A stretch of DNA of 64,000 bases, from positions 2,790,001 through 2,854,000 of the forward strand of contig CP099650.1 in the NCBI GenBank assembly GCA_024123915.1, given 5' to 3'. The position numbers were made by a program, and so were the translations under genes. The DNA comes from Oxalobacteraceae bacterium OTU3CAMAD1. GTDB lineage: Bacteria; Pseudomonadota; Gammaproteobacteria; Burkholderiales; Burkholderiaceae_D. The notes below the pieces were generated by a model, which worked only from the letters and a program-made list of their open reading frames with translations, ran no database searches and was not told the origin of the DNA. This document shows, in pieces, positions 9,004 to 17,697 of this stretch (the first letter of the stretch is position 1; each line of letters begins with the position of its first letter).

Positions 9004-12000
9004 ATGAAAAACGACATTCCTACCCAATCCATGCTGTGGCAATTCTGGGTCGACCGTGGCGGCACCTTCACCGACATCGTCGCCCGCCGTCCGGACGGCA
9101 AGCTGGTGACGCACAAGCTGTTGTCCGAGTACCCGGAGCGCTACGACGACGCGGTCACCCAGGGCATGCGTGACATGCTGGGATTGAAAACCGGCGATCC
9201 GCTGCCGTCGGACCAGATCGAAGTGATCAAGATGGGCACCACCGTCGCCACCAACGCGCTGTTGGAGCGCAAGGGCGCGCGCACCGCGCTGGCGATCACG
9301 CGCGGCTTCGCCGACCAGCTGCGCATCGGTTACCAGGACCGGCCCGACATCTTCGCCATGCACATTGAGTTGCCGGACCTGATCTACGAGGAAGTGATCG
9401 AGATCGATGAGCGCATCGGCGCCCACGGCGATGTGCTGCAGGCCCCGGACGAGGAACTGCTGCGCCGCCAGTTCGCCAGCCTGCGTGAGAAGGGCATCGC
9501 CGCCATCGCCATCGTCTTGATGCACGCCTACCGCTATCCGCAGCACGAGCTGCGCTTGCGCGCCCTGGCCGAGGAGGCGGGCTTCACGCAGATATCGGTC
9601 AGCCACCAGGTCAGCCCGCTGATGAAGATCGTCGGCCGTGGCGACACCACTGTGGTCGATGCTTATCTGTCGCCCGTGTTGCGCGACTACGTCTCCCGCG
9701 TGTCGGCCGACACCGGGGACACCCGCATCATGTTCATGCAGTCGAACGGCGGCCTGACGGACGCCGGCCGCTTCCAGGGCAAGGACGCGATCCTGTCCGG
9801 CCCCGCCGGCGGCATCGTCGGCGCCGTCAAGAGCTGCGAGGCGATCGGCCTGAAACAGGTGATCGGCTTCGACATGGGCGGCACCTCGACCGACGTCGCC
9901 CACTACGACGGCGCCTACGAACGCGTGTTCGAGACCGTGGTGGCCGGCGTGCGGGTGCGCGCGCCGATGATGCATATCCATACCGTGGCGGCGGGCGGCG
10001 GCTCGATCTGCAGTTTCGAGAACGGCCGCTTCAAGGTGGGGCCGGAATCGGCCGGCGCCAATCCGGGACCGGCCAGCTACCGCAAGGGCGGGCCGCTGAC
10101 CGTCACCGACTGTAACGTCATGCTGGGGCGCATCCAGCCGGAGCACTTCCCGCACGTCTTCGGCCCCAACGGGGACCTGCCGCTGGACCGCGACGTGGTG
10201 GTGCGCGCCTTCGGCGAACTGGCCGCGAAGATCGAACGCGAAACCGGCACGCGCCTGTCGCCGTCGGCCGTCGCCGATGGCTTCCTGGCGGTCGCCGTCG
10301 ACAACATGGCGCAGGCGATCAAGTCGATCTCGGTGGAGCGCGGCTATGACGTCAGCCGCTACGCCATGTGCTGCTTCGGCGGCGCCGGCGGCCAGCACGC
10401 GTGCCGCGTGGCGGACGTGCTGGGCATGACCAAGATCGTCATCCATCCCTTCGCGGGCGTGCTGTCGGCCTTCGGGATGGGGCTGGCCGACATCCGGGCG
10501 ATGCGCGAGGGCGCGGTCGAACAGCCGCTGAACGCCGCCTCGCTGGAGGCGCTGCGGCCGCAGTTGGCCGAACTGGCGCGCCAGGCGCACGCCGACCTGC
10601 TGGTGCAGCAGGTGGCGGAAGACGATATCCGCGTCGAACTGTGTGCGCGCCTGAAATACCAGGACAGCGATTCGGCCTTTGTTATCGCGCTGGCCGGCGT
10701 CGAGGAGATGGCGGAAGCGTTCGCGGTGCTGTATCGCGGCCGGTTCGGCTTCGTTATGGAGGGCCAGCCGCTGGTGATCGAATCGGTGTCGGCGGAAGCC
10801 ATCGGCGCCGGCGATGGCGCCGACTTCGTGATCGAGGTGCCGGCCAACGGCGGAGCCGACACTGGTTCCGGCCGCGTCTACAGCTACGTCGACGGCCAGA
10901 CCGTGCCGATCGCGCTGCACGTGCGCGCCGACCTGGCGGTGGGCAGCCGCGTCGCCGGCCCGGCGCTGATCCGCGAGGAAATCGCCACCACTGTGGTCGA
11001 TGCCGGCTGGAGCGCCAGCGTGCTGCCGGACCGCACCTTGCTGCTGGAGCGCAGCGGCACCGCCGGCAGCGCGCACAAGATGACCACCGCCGCGCATCCG
11101 ATCCACCTGGAGATCTTCAACAACCTGTTCATGGCCATCGCGCGCCAGATGGGCACCACCCTGGAGAACACCGCCTACTCGGTCAACATGAAGGAGCGGC
11201 TGGACTTCTCCTGCGCGATCTTCGACCGCGACGGCAACCTGATCGCCAACGCGCCGCACATTCCGGTCCATCTGGGTTCGATGAGCGACAGCGTGTTGTG
11301 CGTGATCCGCCAGCACGCCAAAACCATGGCGCCGGGCGACGCCTATGTGCTCAATGTGCCCTACAACGGCGGCACCCACCTGCCCGATATCACCGTGGTG
11401 TGTCCAGTGTACGGCGAGACCGGCTGGGGCGCGCCGCTGTTCTACGTTGCCGCGCGCGGCCACCACGGCGACGTCGGCGGCATCACGCCCGGCTCGATGC
11501 CGCCCAACAGCACCACCATCGAGGAGGAGGGCGTTTTGCTGGATAACGTCAAGATCGTCGACAAGGGCGTGTTCCTGGAGCCGCTGGTGCGCGGCCTGTT
11601 CGCCGCCGGTCCTTGGCCGAGCCGTAATATCGACCAGAACATCTCCGACCTGATCGCCCAGCTGGGCGCCTGCGAGACCGGCGCCAACGAACTGCTGAAG
11701 GCCGTGTCGACCTATGGCGAGGACGTGGTGCTGGCCTACATGGGCCACGTGCAGGACAACGCCGAGGCGGCGGTACGCAAGGCCATCGTCGGCCTGCGCG
11801 ACGCCAGCTTCGCCTACGAGATGGACGACGGCGCGGTGGTCAAGGTCAAGCTGACCATCGACCATTACAGCGGCGGCGCCATCGTCGACTTCACCGGCAC
11901 CAGCGAGCAGCGGCCGACCAACTTCAACGCGCCGCTGTCGGTGTGCAAGGCGGCGGTGCTGTACGTGTTCCGCACCCTGATCGACAGCGACATTCCGATG

Positions 12001-12627
12001 AACGAGGGCGTGCTCAAGCCGCTCAAGCTGATCATCCCGGAAGGCTCGATGCTCAATCCGCGCTATCCGGCGGCCGTGGTGGCGGGTAACGTGGAGGTGT
12101 CGCAGACCGTCACCGACGCCTTGTACGGCGCCTTGGGGGTGATGTCGGCCTCGCAGGGAACGATGAACAACTTCACGTTCGGGAACGACGAGCACCAGTA
12201 CTACGAGACCATTGCCGGCGGTTCCGGCGCCGGCCCCGGTTTCCATGGCACGGCGGCGGTGCAGACCCACATGACCAACTCGCGCATGACCGATCCGGAG
12301 GTGCTGGAGTGGCGCTTCCCGGTGCTGGTAGAGACGCACGCGATCCGTCGCGGCAGCGGCGGCGGCGGCACGCACCGTGGCGGCGACGGCGCGCTGCGCC
12401 GCATCCGCTTCCTGGAGGCGATGACGGCCAACATCCTGGCGGGCCACCGCCGCGTCGCGCCGTTCGGGCTTGAGGGGGCGCAGCCGGGCGCTTTGGGACG
12501 CAACTGGGTCGAACGCGGCGACGGCTCGGTGGAGGAATTCGGCGCCACCCATACCACGGACATGCAAGCGGGCGATGTCTTCGCCATTGAAACGCCGGGC
12601 GGCGGCGGCTTCGGTTCAAAACAATAA
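9004..12627 (+). CDS. fused hydantoinase A/B-type 5-oxoprolinase (ATP-hydrolysing)
   Basis: A single 1207-residue chain joining both halves of the HyuA/HyuB family. Residues ~14-690 are HyuA-like: [16 protein letters not shown] at the N-terminus, phosphate-binding [13 protein letters not shown] near residue 290, [10 protein letters not shown] near 325. Residues ~695-1205 are HyuB-like: [15 protein letters not shown], then RGHHGDVGG and the late [11 protein letters not shown]. Most bacteria encode these on two genes or use PxpABC; the one-chain form resembles eukaryotic OPLAH (about 1290 residues). Expected reaction: ATP-dependent opening of 5-oxoproline to glutamate; a hydantoin or N-methylhydantoin substrate cannot be excluded. 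Cytosolic. The porin follows 25 bp downstream. Confidence 0.9.
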   Translation: MKNDIPTQSMLWQFWVDRGGTFTDIVARRPDGKLVTHKLLSEYPERYDDAVTQGMRDMLGLKTGDPLPSDQIEVIKMGTTVATNALLERKGARTALAITRGFADQLRIGYQDRPDIFAMHIELPDLIYEEVIEIDERIGAHGDVLQAPDEELLRRQFASLREKGIAAIAIVLMHAYRYPQHELRLRALAEEAGFTQISVSHQVSPLMKIVGRGDTTVVDAYLSPVLRDYVSRVSADTGDTRIMFMQSNGGLTDAGRFQGKDAILSGPAGGIVGAVKSCEAIGLKQVIGFDMGGTSTDVAHYDGAYERVFETVVAGVRVRAPMMHIHTVAAGGGSICSFENGRFKVGPESAGANPGPASYRKGGPLTVTDCNVMLGRIQPEHFPHVFGPNGDLPLDRDVVVRAFGELAAKIERETGTRLSPSAVADGFLAVAVDNMAQAIKSISVERGYDVSRYAMCCFGGAGGQHACRVADVLGMTKIVIHPFAGVLSAFGMGLADIRAMREGAVEQPLNAASLEALRPQLAELARQAHADLLVQQVAEDDIRVELCARLKYQDSDSAFVIALAGVEEMAEAFAVLYRGRFGFVMEGQPLVIESVSAEAIGAGDGADFVIEVPANGGADTGSGRVYSYVDGQTVPIALHVRADLAVGSRVAGPALIREEIATTVVDAGWSASVLPDRTLLLERSGTAGSAHKMTTAAHPIHLEIFNNLFMAIARQMGTTLENTAYSVNMKERLDFSCAIFDRDGNLIANAPHIPVHLGSMSDSVLCVIRQHAKTMAPGDAYVLNVPYNGGTHLPDITVVCPVYGETGWGAPLFYVAARGHHGDVGGITPGSMPPNSTTIEEEGVLLDNVKIVDKGVFLEPLVRGLFAAGPWPSRNIDQNISDLIAQLGACETGANELLKAVSTYGEDVVLAYMGHVQDNAEAAVRKAIVGLRDASFAYEMDDGAVVKVKLTIDHYSGGAIVDFTGTSEQRPTNFNAPLSVCKAAVLYVFRTLIDSDIPMNEGVLKPLKLIIPEGSMLNPRYPAAVVAGNVEVSQTVTDALYGALGVMSASQGTMNNFTFGNDEHQYYETIAGGSGAGPGFHGTAAVQTHMTNSRMTDPEVLEWRFPVLVETHAIRRGSGGGGTHRGGDGALRRIRFLEAMTANILAGHRRVAPFGLEGAQPGALGRNWVERGDGSVEEFGATHTTDMQAGDVFAIETPGGGGFGSKQ

Positions 12628-12652
12628 CGATTCAATCATAGGGGAGTCCACA

Positions 12653-13717
12653 ATGAAAAAAACCATGCTTGCGCTGATGCTCGCCGCATCGGCGGCGACG
12701 GCTGTCGCCCAATCGAATGTGACGGTGTACGGCATCGTCGACATGGCGCTGGTGCGCGAAAGCGGCGGCATCGCCACCACCACCAAACTGACCAGCGGTG
12801 TCGAAGCGGGATCGCGGCTCGGCTTCAAGGGCACTGAGGACCTGGGCGGCGGCATGTCGGCCGTCTTCCTGCTGGAGAACGGCTTTCAGTCCGATACCGG
12901 CGCGATGGGGCAGGGCGGCTTGCTGTTCGGACGCCAGGCCTATGTCGGCCTGCAGACCCGATCCGGCACGATCACCCTGGGCCGCCAGTACACGCCGCAG
13001 TACCTGGCCGTGGCGACGGTCGATCCGTTCGGTTCCGGCACGGCGGGCGACACCAAGAACCTGATGGCGTCGACCGGCAATAGCGCAAGCCGCATGGACA
13101 ACGCGATCAAGTACGTGTCGCCGGTGCTGGGTGGTGTCACGGTGGAGCTGGTGTACGGCGCGGGCGAGGTCTCCGGCGACAGCGCGGCGGGCCGCCAGTT
13201 GGGCGGATCGCTGATCTACAATCGCGGCGCGCTGACCTTGCGCCTGGCGACGCACCATCGCGACAACGATACGGCCACGCTGAAGAACACCAGCGCCGCC
13301 AACAACACGGTGTTGACGGCGTTATACGACGCGGGCGTCATGAAGCTGCACGGCGCCTACGGTATCGACAAGGGGGTGAACAGCGCGCTGCCGCGCAACT
13401 TGGGGAACCCGTTCGGCTACGCGGTCGCGCCGACGCCAAGCACCGACAGCGACGTGATGCTGGTGGGGGTGACGGTCCCACGGGGGAGTGGGGTTTGGCT
13501 GGCGTCGTACATCCGTAAAAACGACAAGACGGGCTTTAATCAGGACGCGCAGCAGTTGGCGGGCGGGTATCGTTACTACCTGTCGAAACGCACGGATTTG
13601 TATGGCGTGTACGCTTACATCCGCAACAAGAACGGCGCCGGCTATACGGTGGGCAGCGCCATCGAGGGCGGGACGGGCAACCGGGGCGTCAACCTCGGCA
13701 TCCGCCACGTCTTCTGA
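12653..13717 (+). CDS. Gram-negative general porin
   Basis: A 354-residue outer-membrane beta-barrel porin of the betaproteobacterial (Porin_4) type. It starts at MKKTMLALMLAASAATAVAQ, a signal peptide cut before SNVTVYGIVDMAL, the standard mature N-terminus of the family. Later strands include GGGMSAVFLLENGF, LFGRQAYVGLQ and GTITLGRQYTPQY, and the chain ends in the Bam-recognised Phe (GVNLGIRHVF). A GGGGAG ribosome-binding site precedes the ATG. It follows the oxoprolinase by 25 bp and presumably admits that pathway's substrate across the outer membrane. The in-frame extension to 12470 is an artefact overlapping the upstream gene. Confidence 0.94.
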   Translation: MKKTMLALMLAASAATAVAQSNVTVYGIVDMALVRESGGIATTTKLTSGVEAGSRLGFKGTEDLGGGMSAVFLLENGFQSDTGAMGQGGLLFGRQAYVGLQTRSGTITLGRQYTPQYLAVATVDPFGSGTAGDTKNLMASTGNSASRMDNAIKYVSPVLGGVTVELVYGAGEVSGDSAAGRQLGGSLIYNRGALTLRLATHHRDNDTATLKNTSAANNTVLTALYDAGVMKLHGAYGIDKGVNSALPRNLGNPFGYAVAPTPSTDSDVMLVGVTVPRGSGVWLASYIRKNDKTGFNQDAQQLAGGYRYYLSKRTDLYGVYAYIRNKNGAGYTVGSAIEGGTGNRGVNLGIRHVF

Positions 13718-13726
13718 AACTACGAT

Positions 13727-13754
13727 GGGGCTGCCGGACGGCCCGGCTAGCCCC
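13727..13754. terminator. hairpin between convergent porin and small exported protein
   Basis: GGGGCTGCCGG pairs with the distal CCGGCTAGCCCC across a short loop, directly after the porin stop. No long T-run follows, so it is at best a weak bidirectional terminator. Confidence 0.45.
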
Positions 13755-13771
13755 ACGTGCTGTCACGCATA

Positions 13772-14152
13772 TCAGCGCTGGATGGTCTTGGTGTCGCAAC
13801 CTTGGGCGGTCGAGGTGCCGCTATGGGTTGGCGCGGTCGCATGGCCGTCGGTATGGCCTTGAGCGCAATCGGCGTTCACTTTGGACTGCTGCATCGCCTT
13901 GTCGGTCTTGCGCTGGGCGTTGCGTGGCGTCGCGGTATTCTGGGTGTTGCTGTTGTTTTGCATGGCGGTGGCGTTTTGCTCGCCGCTATTGTTGGTGCTC
14001 TGGCCCACGGTTGGCGTGCCGGTGTTGCTGGTGCCCGCTGCGGTAGCGGACTGGCCGGTTGGCGTGGCGGACTGGCCGGTCGGCTGGGTCTGCGCGAACA
14101 CGCTCGCGCTCATGCACATTGCGGCAATCATGACGGTCAATTTGGTGTTCAT
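13772..14152 (-). CDS. small exported Thr/Asn/Gln-rich protein
   Basis: 126 residues from the ATG at 14152, preceded by a strong GAGGAG site. MNTKLTVMIAAMCMSASVFAQ is a clear signal peptide. The mature chain is low complexity, starting with repeated TGQSAT units and rich in Thr, Asn, Gln and Ser. A basic segment (NAQRKTDKAMQQ) and two Cys (DCAQGH and GCDTKTIQR) follow near the end, which may form one disulfide. No enzymatic motif is visible and the function is unknown. It shares a bipartite upstream element and overall design with the secreted protein at 16599-17066, so the two are probably co-regulated. Confidence 0.72.
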   Translation of the reverse strand: MNTKLTVMIAAMCMSASVFAQTQPTGQSATPTGQSATAAGTSNTGTPTVGQSTNNSGEQNATAMQNNSNTQNTATPRNAQRKTDKAMQQSKVNADCAQGHTDGHATAPTHSGTSTAQGCDTKTIQR

Positions 14153-14186
14153 GGGTGACTCCTCGTTGTTCGATGAATGGAGACCC

Positions 14187-14220
14187 ATTTTTTCACAGCA
14201 AGCTGAGCGCTTGCGTAGGA
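14187..14220 (-). promoter_or_regulatory. bipartite upstream element TCCTAC-N16-CTGTGAAAAAAT, copy 1
   Basis: Reading the minus strand, TCCTAC is followed after exactly 16 bases by CTGTGAAAAAAT, ending about 34 bp before the start codon of the small exported protein. The same two blocks with the same 16-base spacer lie before the gene at 16599-17066. Spacing resembles a -35/-10 promoter, but the sequences are not sigma70 consensus. Confidence 0.55.
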
Positions 14221-14260
14221 CGATTTCTCGCGTCATGGTCGGAATCGACGCGCTAAAGAT

Positions 14261-14288
14261 GCCGTCCCGCATGCTGCTGCGGGACGGC
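14261..14288 (-). terminator. hairpin after the PHB-depolymerase-type gene
   Basis: GCCGTCCCGCA and TGCGGGACGGC form a perfect 11-bp stem just downstream of the stop at 14299. No strong T-run follows. Confidence 0.5.
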
Positions 14289-14298
14289 AAGTTAGTGC

Positions 14299-16035
14299 TT
14301 ACGGGCAGCTACCGACGATGTAGTAGCCGGCGGACGTCTGCGCCAAAGTCCGCATGAAGAAGATGCTGTACAGCCCCAGCACCTGGTCGGACCCGTTGGC
14401 CAGCGCGTAGCCAGCGACGTGGTGGGCGCGGCCGGCCTTTACGTGCGCATAGTTGCTGGCGGTAACCGTCGTGCAGACGAAGCCCGACGTCGTGGTGACG
14501 CTCACCGGTGCCGAGATCGCGCTCTCGCCGTCCGGACCGACGGACGACACGGCAAAGCTGTACGTCGTGCCGGCGGTCAGTCCGGTCGCGGTGTAGGTCA
14601 GCGTGGTCACCGGGGTGGCCGTTACCTTGACGCCATTGCGGTAGACGTTGTAACCGGTGGCGCCGTTGACGGCGTTCCAGCTCAGCGGTACAGCGGTGGC
14701 GCTTGCGCTGCCGGCGCTCAGGCCGGACGGCGCCGGCAGGCTTGGCGCGCTACCGACGAGGAACTGCGGGACCGCGCAGGCGGCGGACGTCTGGCCGAGG
14801 TTGTCGGTGGCGGTGACGGTGCCGCTGTAGTAGCCGTTGCTCAGGTTATACGTCTTGCTGAAGCTCGGGCCGCTGCCGGCCGCGGTGTCGTTGACCGGGG
14901 TTGGCCCGTTCAATGCCACGGTGTAGTTCGCAACGCTGCCGGGGGTGGTGGCGGCGCCGCTGATGGTCGCGCTGGTGGCGCTGATGACGTTGGCCGTGCA
15001 AGACGTCACGGTGGGGCCGGCGACGCTCGATACACGCAGGTTGTTCTTGTACCAGAAGTCCATGACGAACGCCGGATAGTCGACCTTGGTGGCGTCAACG
15101 TAGTTCATGTTTTGACCGCCGCTACCTGCCGGCCACGAGTGGCCCATGCCGGTCACGGTGATTTCGTGCGTGCGCACCTTGCCGTTGCTGTCGCGGTACT
15201 GGATGTTGCTGCCGCCGCCAGGCACCGTCGTCGCCGCGTCCGCCGTGAAGGTGCCGCCATAGACCTGGCGCATCGCCGCCGCGCCGAGTGGGCCGTACGC
15301 CTGCCCCACGGTGTAGTCGAAGGTGCCCCAGATGGTGCCTGCAATTTGCGTGGCGAATTTGCTGGCGCTACTGCCGGCCATCGCCTTGCATTTGTTGGCG
15401 GCCGTGGTGGCGGAATAGCCCGACGGTACGGCGCCGATCTGCAAGGTCGTGGTACCCGGTGTGGGACCGGCGTTGATGCCGATACCGGCGAACACATCCG
15501 GTGCCAAACAGCCCAGCGCCATCGTCTCGCCGCCGCCCGAGGACAGGCCGGTCACATACACCTGGTTGGGATCGATCGCGTATTGCGGATCGGCGACGAA
15601 GCGGTTGACGACGTCGAGCAGGACTGCGTCGTGGCCGCTGGTGCGGTTGTGGTTGGTGCTGGCGTAGTCCCAGCAATGATTCGCATAGACGTTGCCGGTG
15701 GCGTTGGGGGCGATGATGACGGCGCCGTATTTCTCGGCCACCGTCTTCCAGTTGTAGCCGCCGTCGGTGCCGCTGTTGATGACGTCGTTGGTGGCTGTTT
15801 GCTGGCAGCCGTGCAGCACCAGGACCAGCGCCCGCTTGCCGGCCAAGGTCGGTTGCGACGCGGGCCAGTAGAAGTAGCCCGTGAGCTTGCCGCCATTGAC
15901 GGTATCGGTCGCCCAGCTTTGCTGCGTGCTCCACGTACCGGGCCCAGCCGTAGCGGCGTGGGCCATGCAGGCGGACGCCAGCATGACGGTAGCGGCGAGC
16001 GCGCGCGACACCAAGCGTTTGATGTTAATTGCCAT
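14299..16035 (-). CDS. secreted PHB-depolymerase-type esterase with Ig/FnIII and C-terminal binding module
   Basis: 578 residues. Residues 1-27 are a signal peptide ending CMAHA. Residues ~45-340 are an esterase/LpqC-like alpha/beta hydrolase: VLVLHGCQQT holds the oxyanion loop, YVTGLSSGGGE gives the nucleophile S165 in a GxSxG box, and GMGHSWPAG carries the catalytic His. Residues ~345-430 look Ig-like, ~432-515 are a fibronectin type III domain (VPLSWNAVNGATGYNVYRNG), and the last ~60 residues (TVTASNYAHVKAGRAHH) resemble a terminal module seen on secreted betaproteobacterial hydrolases. Expected role: extracellular hydrolysis of short-chain polyhydroxyalkanoate or similar polyester. An acetylxylan/feruloyl esterase is an alternative. 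It stands alone with its own long upstream region. Confidence 0.88.
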   Translation of the reverse strand: MAINIKRLVSRALAATVMLASACMAHAATAGPGTWSTQQSWATDTVNGGKLTGYFYWPASQPTLAGKRALVLVLHGCQQTATNDVINSGTDGGYNWKTVAEKYGAVIIAPNATGNVYANHCWDYASTNHNRTSGHDAVLLDVVNRFVADPQYAIDPNQVYVTGLSSGGGETMALGCLAPDVFAGIGINAGPTPGTTTLQIGAVPSGYSATTAANKCKAMAGSSASKFATQIAGTIWGTFDYTVGQAYGPLGAAAMRQVYGGTFTADAATTVPGGGSNIQYRDSNGKVRTHEITVTGMGHSWPAGSGGQNMNYVDATKVDYPAFVMDFWYKNNLRVSSVAGPTVTSCTANVISATSATISGAATTPGSVANYTVALNGPTPVNDTAAGSGPSFSKTYNLSNGYYSGTVTATDNLGQTSAACAVPQFLVGSAPSLPAPSGLSAGSASATAVPLSWNAVNGATGYNVYRNGVKVTATPVTTLTYTATGLTAGTTYSFAVSSVGPDGESAISAPVSVTTTSGFVCTTVTASNYAHVKAGRAHHVAGYALANGSDQVLGLYSIFFMRTLAQTSAGYYIVGSCP

Positions 16036-16384
16036 GATTTGTTGTCTCCGTTATGTAGATATATTTTCGACCGCTCAGCAAGCGGGTGAAGAAAATATTA
16101 GTGCAAAAAAATATGCTTACAAGCACCCCAGTATTTCTACTGTTGTGTGTGTGATTCGCTTCTGCGAGCGATGTGAGATAACGGGTCCGGACCTGCGCGC
16201 GCCAGCCCCCGCAGCCTTTACGGCCGCGTTCGCTAGCCTTTGCGTGGGAGTGGATGACTATCGAAATGATGGTGTGACAGCGTCACGTTGCACCCGCATC
16301 CCGATGAGTTGGCCGCCTTTTTTGCGCGCAAACGACAAACGATATCGTCGCCACGCAAGCCCGGCCTCGCTTCTCTCAACAGCT

Positions 16385-16398
16385 TTGACATAGATCAA
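16385..16398. promoter_or_regulatory. FNR/ANR-type box
   Basis: TTGACATAGATCAA matches the FNR-family consensus TTGAT-N4-ATCAA in nine of ten positions. It is 350 bp from the nearest start codon on the minus strand and has no gene immediately to its right. Confidence 0.5.
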
Positions 16399-16536
16399 AG
16401 GAATTTAGTTCCGCGAGAAAATGCTGTCTACGCTCATCTTTTTGTAACGTAATGTTGCGGATGCGCTCGGGAGCCGATGGGGGTAGCTGTGAGGGCTAGC
16501 CTGAGGGGGGAAGGGGATGTGGAGCGGGACGTGGCC

Positions 16537-16562
16537 AAGGCCCGCCGTCGATGGCGGGCCTT
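16537..16562 (-). terminator. hairpin downstream of the small Gly/Ser-rich gene
   Basis: AAGGCCCGCC and GGCGGGCCTT form a perfect ten-pair stem with a six-base loop, about 40 bp after the stop at 16599. The T-run is short. Confidence 0.55.
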
Positions 16563-16598
16563 GAAGCACAAGGTGCGGCAGGACTTTGGCGACAAGCC

Positions 16599-17066
16599 TT
16601 AGCGGTTGCTAGTGGTGTCGTTTTTATCGGACTTGTTCTTGTTTTTCGACTGCTTGTTGCGGGTCGACGAGGTGGTGCCGTCCTGGGTGCGGCTGCCGCT
16701 GGTTCCGGTGGCGCTGCTGCCGCTGCTACCCGAACCGGTGGCGCTGCCGCTACCGTACTGGTCGGTACTGGTCGAGCCGCCGGTCGAGCCGGATTGCCCC
16801 GTGGTCGAGCCGCCCGACTGGCTGCCGGTCATGCCGCCACTGCCGGCCGCCTGGCTACCGGCCGAGCCGCTGCCGGTGCCGGATTGCGTTCCGCTGCCGC
16901 TGCCGGTGCCGCTGCCGCCACTGCCGGTCTGGCCGCTGGTGCCGGTTTGGCCACTGGTGCCGGACTGGCCGCTACCGCTGCCGGTGCCACCGGTGCCGCT
17001 CGTTTGGGCCACTGCGGCCGCGCTCATCAGGATTGCAATCGTCAACGCTGCGAATTTGTTTTTCAT
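16599..17066 (-). CDS. exported Gly/Ser/Thr-rich repeat protein
   Basis: 155 residues starting MKNKFAALTIAILMSAAAVAQ, a signal peptide. The mature part is almost entirely Gly, Ser, Thr and Gln in short repeats such as SGQTGT and GSGSGT, and ends with a basic, Lys/Asn-rich tail (NKQSKNKNKSDKND). There is no catalytic motif; a flexible periplasmic or surface matrix component is the most one can say. A GAGGAG site precedes the ATG. It shares the TCCTAC-N16-CTGTGAAAAAAT element and general architecture with the protein at 13772-14152. Repeats are imperfect, and the biased third positions on the opposite strand create an open shadow frame. Confidence 0.68.
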   Translation of the reverse strand: MKNKFAALTIAILMSAAAVAQTSGTGGTGSGSGQSGTSGQTGTSGQTGSGGSGTGSGSGTQSGTGSGSAGSQAAGSGGMTGSQSGGSTTGQSGSTGGSTSTDQYGSGSATGSGSSGSSATGTSGSRTQDGTTSSTRNKQSKNKNKSDKNDTTSNR

Positions 17067-17099
17067 GTTGGCTCCTCAATTAGGTTGATAGGAGTCGCT

Positions 17100-17133
17100 A
17101 TTTTTTCACAGGGACGAGCAGAGGAAAGTAGGA
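17100..17133 (-). promoter_or_regulatory. bipartite upstream element TCCTAC-N16-CTGTGAAAAAAT, copy 2
   Basis: Same two blocks and same 16-base spacing as at 14187-14220. The inner block again ends about 34 bp before the start codon, and a GAGGAG site follows. Confidence 0.55.
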
Positions 17134-17204
17134 TAGCCGCCCGCGTCGAGGTCGGATTGGGGGAAGCGCGAATGCAAGTCCGCGCCTCAAGCTCAGCGGT
17201 AAAG

Positions 17205-17684
17205 TCAGTGGCGCAACGAGCGGCGCATGACCAACGGCGGCGTTTCCATCGGATTGGCATGCGAGTATTCGAGTTCTTCCGCCAGTTCGAATTCGTAGGC
17301 GGCGTAGAAATCGATCAGCTTGGGCTGGTCGGCCCGCACGGCGAGGCGCACTTCTTCGACACCGCAGGCCAGGCCGTGGTGGATCACCGCCTCGAGCAGG
17401 TGCTGCGACAGGTTGCTGCCCCGGTAACGCGGCAGTACGCCCATGCGGCAGATCTCCCACACGTCCGATTCGGAATCGAGCGGCAGCCAGCGCACCGAGC
17501 CGACGGGCTCGTCGTCGATCAATAAAACAAAACCGCCGCCGTCGCGCAGATGGTCTGCAACGACGACGGCGGTTTCGCGGTGTCCGCTGGAGGTGACGCT
17601 GACCTTGCCGGCCCACGCGGCGCGCGTGAGCTCGGCAATCAGTTTGGCATCTTCTTCCGTCGCTTCGCGCACTACGATGTTCAT
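17205..17684 (-). CDS. GNAT-family N-acetyltransferase
   Basis: A 159-residue single-domain GNAT. Residues 3-20 give the first strand and helix (IVVREATEEDAKLIAEL); FVLLIDDEPVGSVRWLP is the central beta pair; WEICRMGVLPRYRGSNLSQHLLEAVI is motif A, where RYRGSN replaces the usual Q/RxxGxG/A pyrophosphate loop. The C-terminal KLIDFYAAYEFEL is motif B. Substrate is unknown. It starts 14 bp after the metG stop and may be cotranscribed with it. Confidence 0.85.
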   Translation of the reverse strand: MNIVVREATEEDAKLIAELTRAAWAGKVSVTSSGHRETAVVVADHLRDGGGFVLLIDDEPVGSVRWLPLDSESDVWEICRMGVLPRYRGSNLSQHLLEAVIHHGLACGVEEVRLAVRADQPKLIDFYAAYEFELAEELEYSHANPMETPPLVMRRSLRH

Positions 17685-17697
17685 GCCTGGGCTGTCC

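Larger units (their letters stand above)
16036..16598. other. 563-bp non-coding gap
   Basis: No convincing gene is present on either strand. The part next to 16035 is AT-rich and probably holds the promoter of the esterase. The rest contains a perfect GTGACAGCGTCAC palindrome near 16275, an FNR-type box (16385-16398), a stretch of AT-rich sequence to ~16455, and a strong hairpin (16537-16562). An unannotated small RNA read rightward from the FNR box is possible but unproven. Confidence 0.5.

Noticed and set aside
8788..12567. A 1259-codon open frame on the minus strand opposite the oxoprolinase gene
   Set aside because: It is a high-GC shadow of the fused HyuA/HyuB gene; its product is Arg/His/Gln/Ala-rich with no domain, and codon position bias fits the plus strand.
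13757..14158. 133-codon plus-strand frame opposite the small exported protein
   Set aside because: The minus-strand frame has a signal peptide and GAGGAG site; this one has none.
16551..17525. 324-codon plus-strand frame over the Gly/Ser-rich and GNAT genes
   Set aside because: Alanine/Gly-rich shadow spanning two minus-strand genes and their intergenic region; not a plausible protein.
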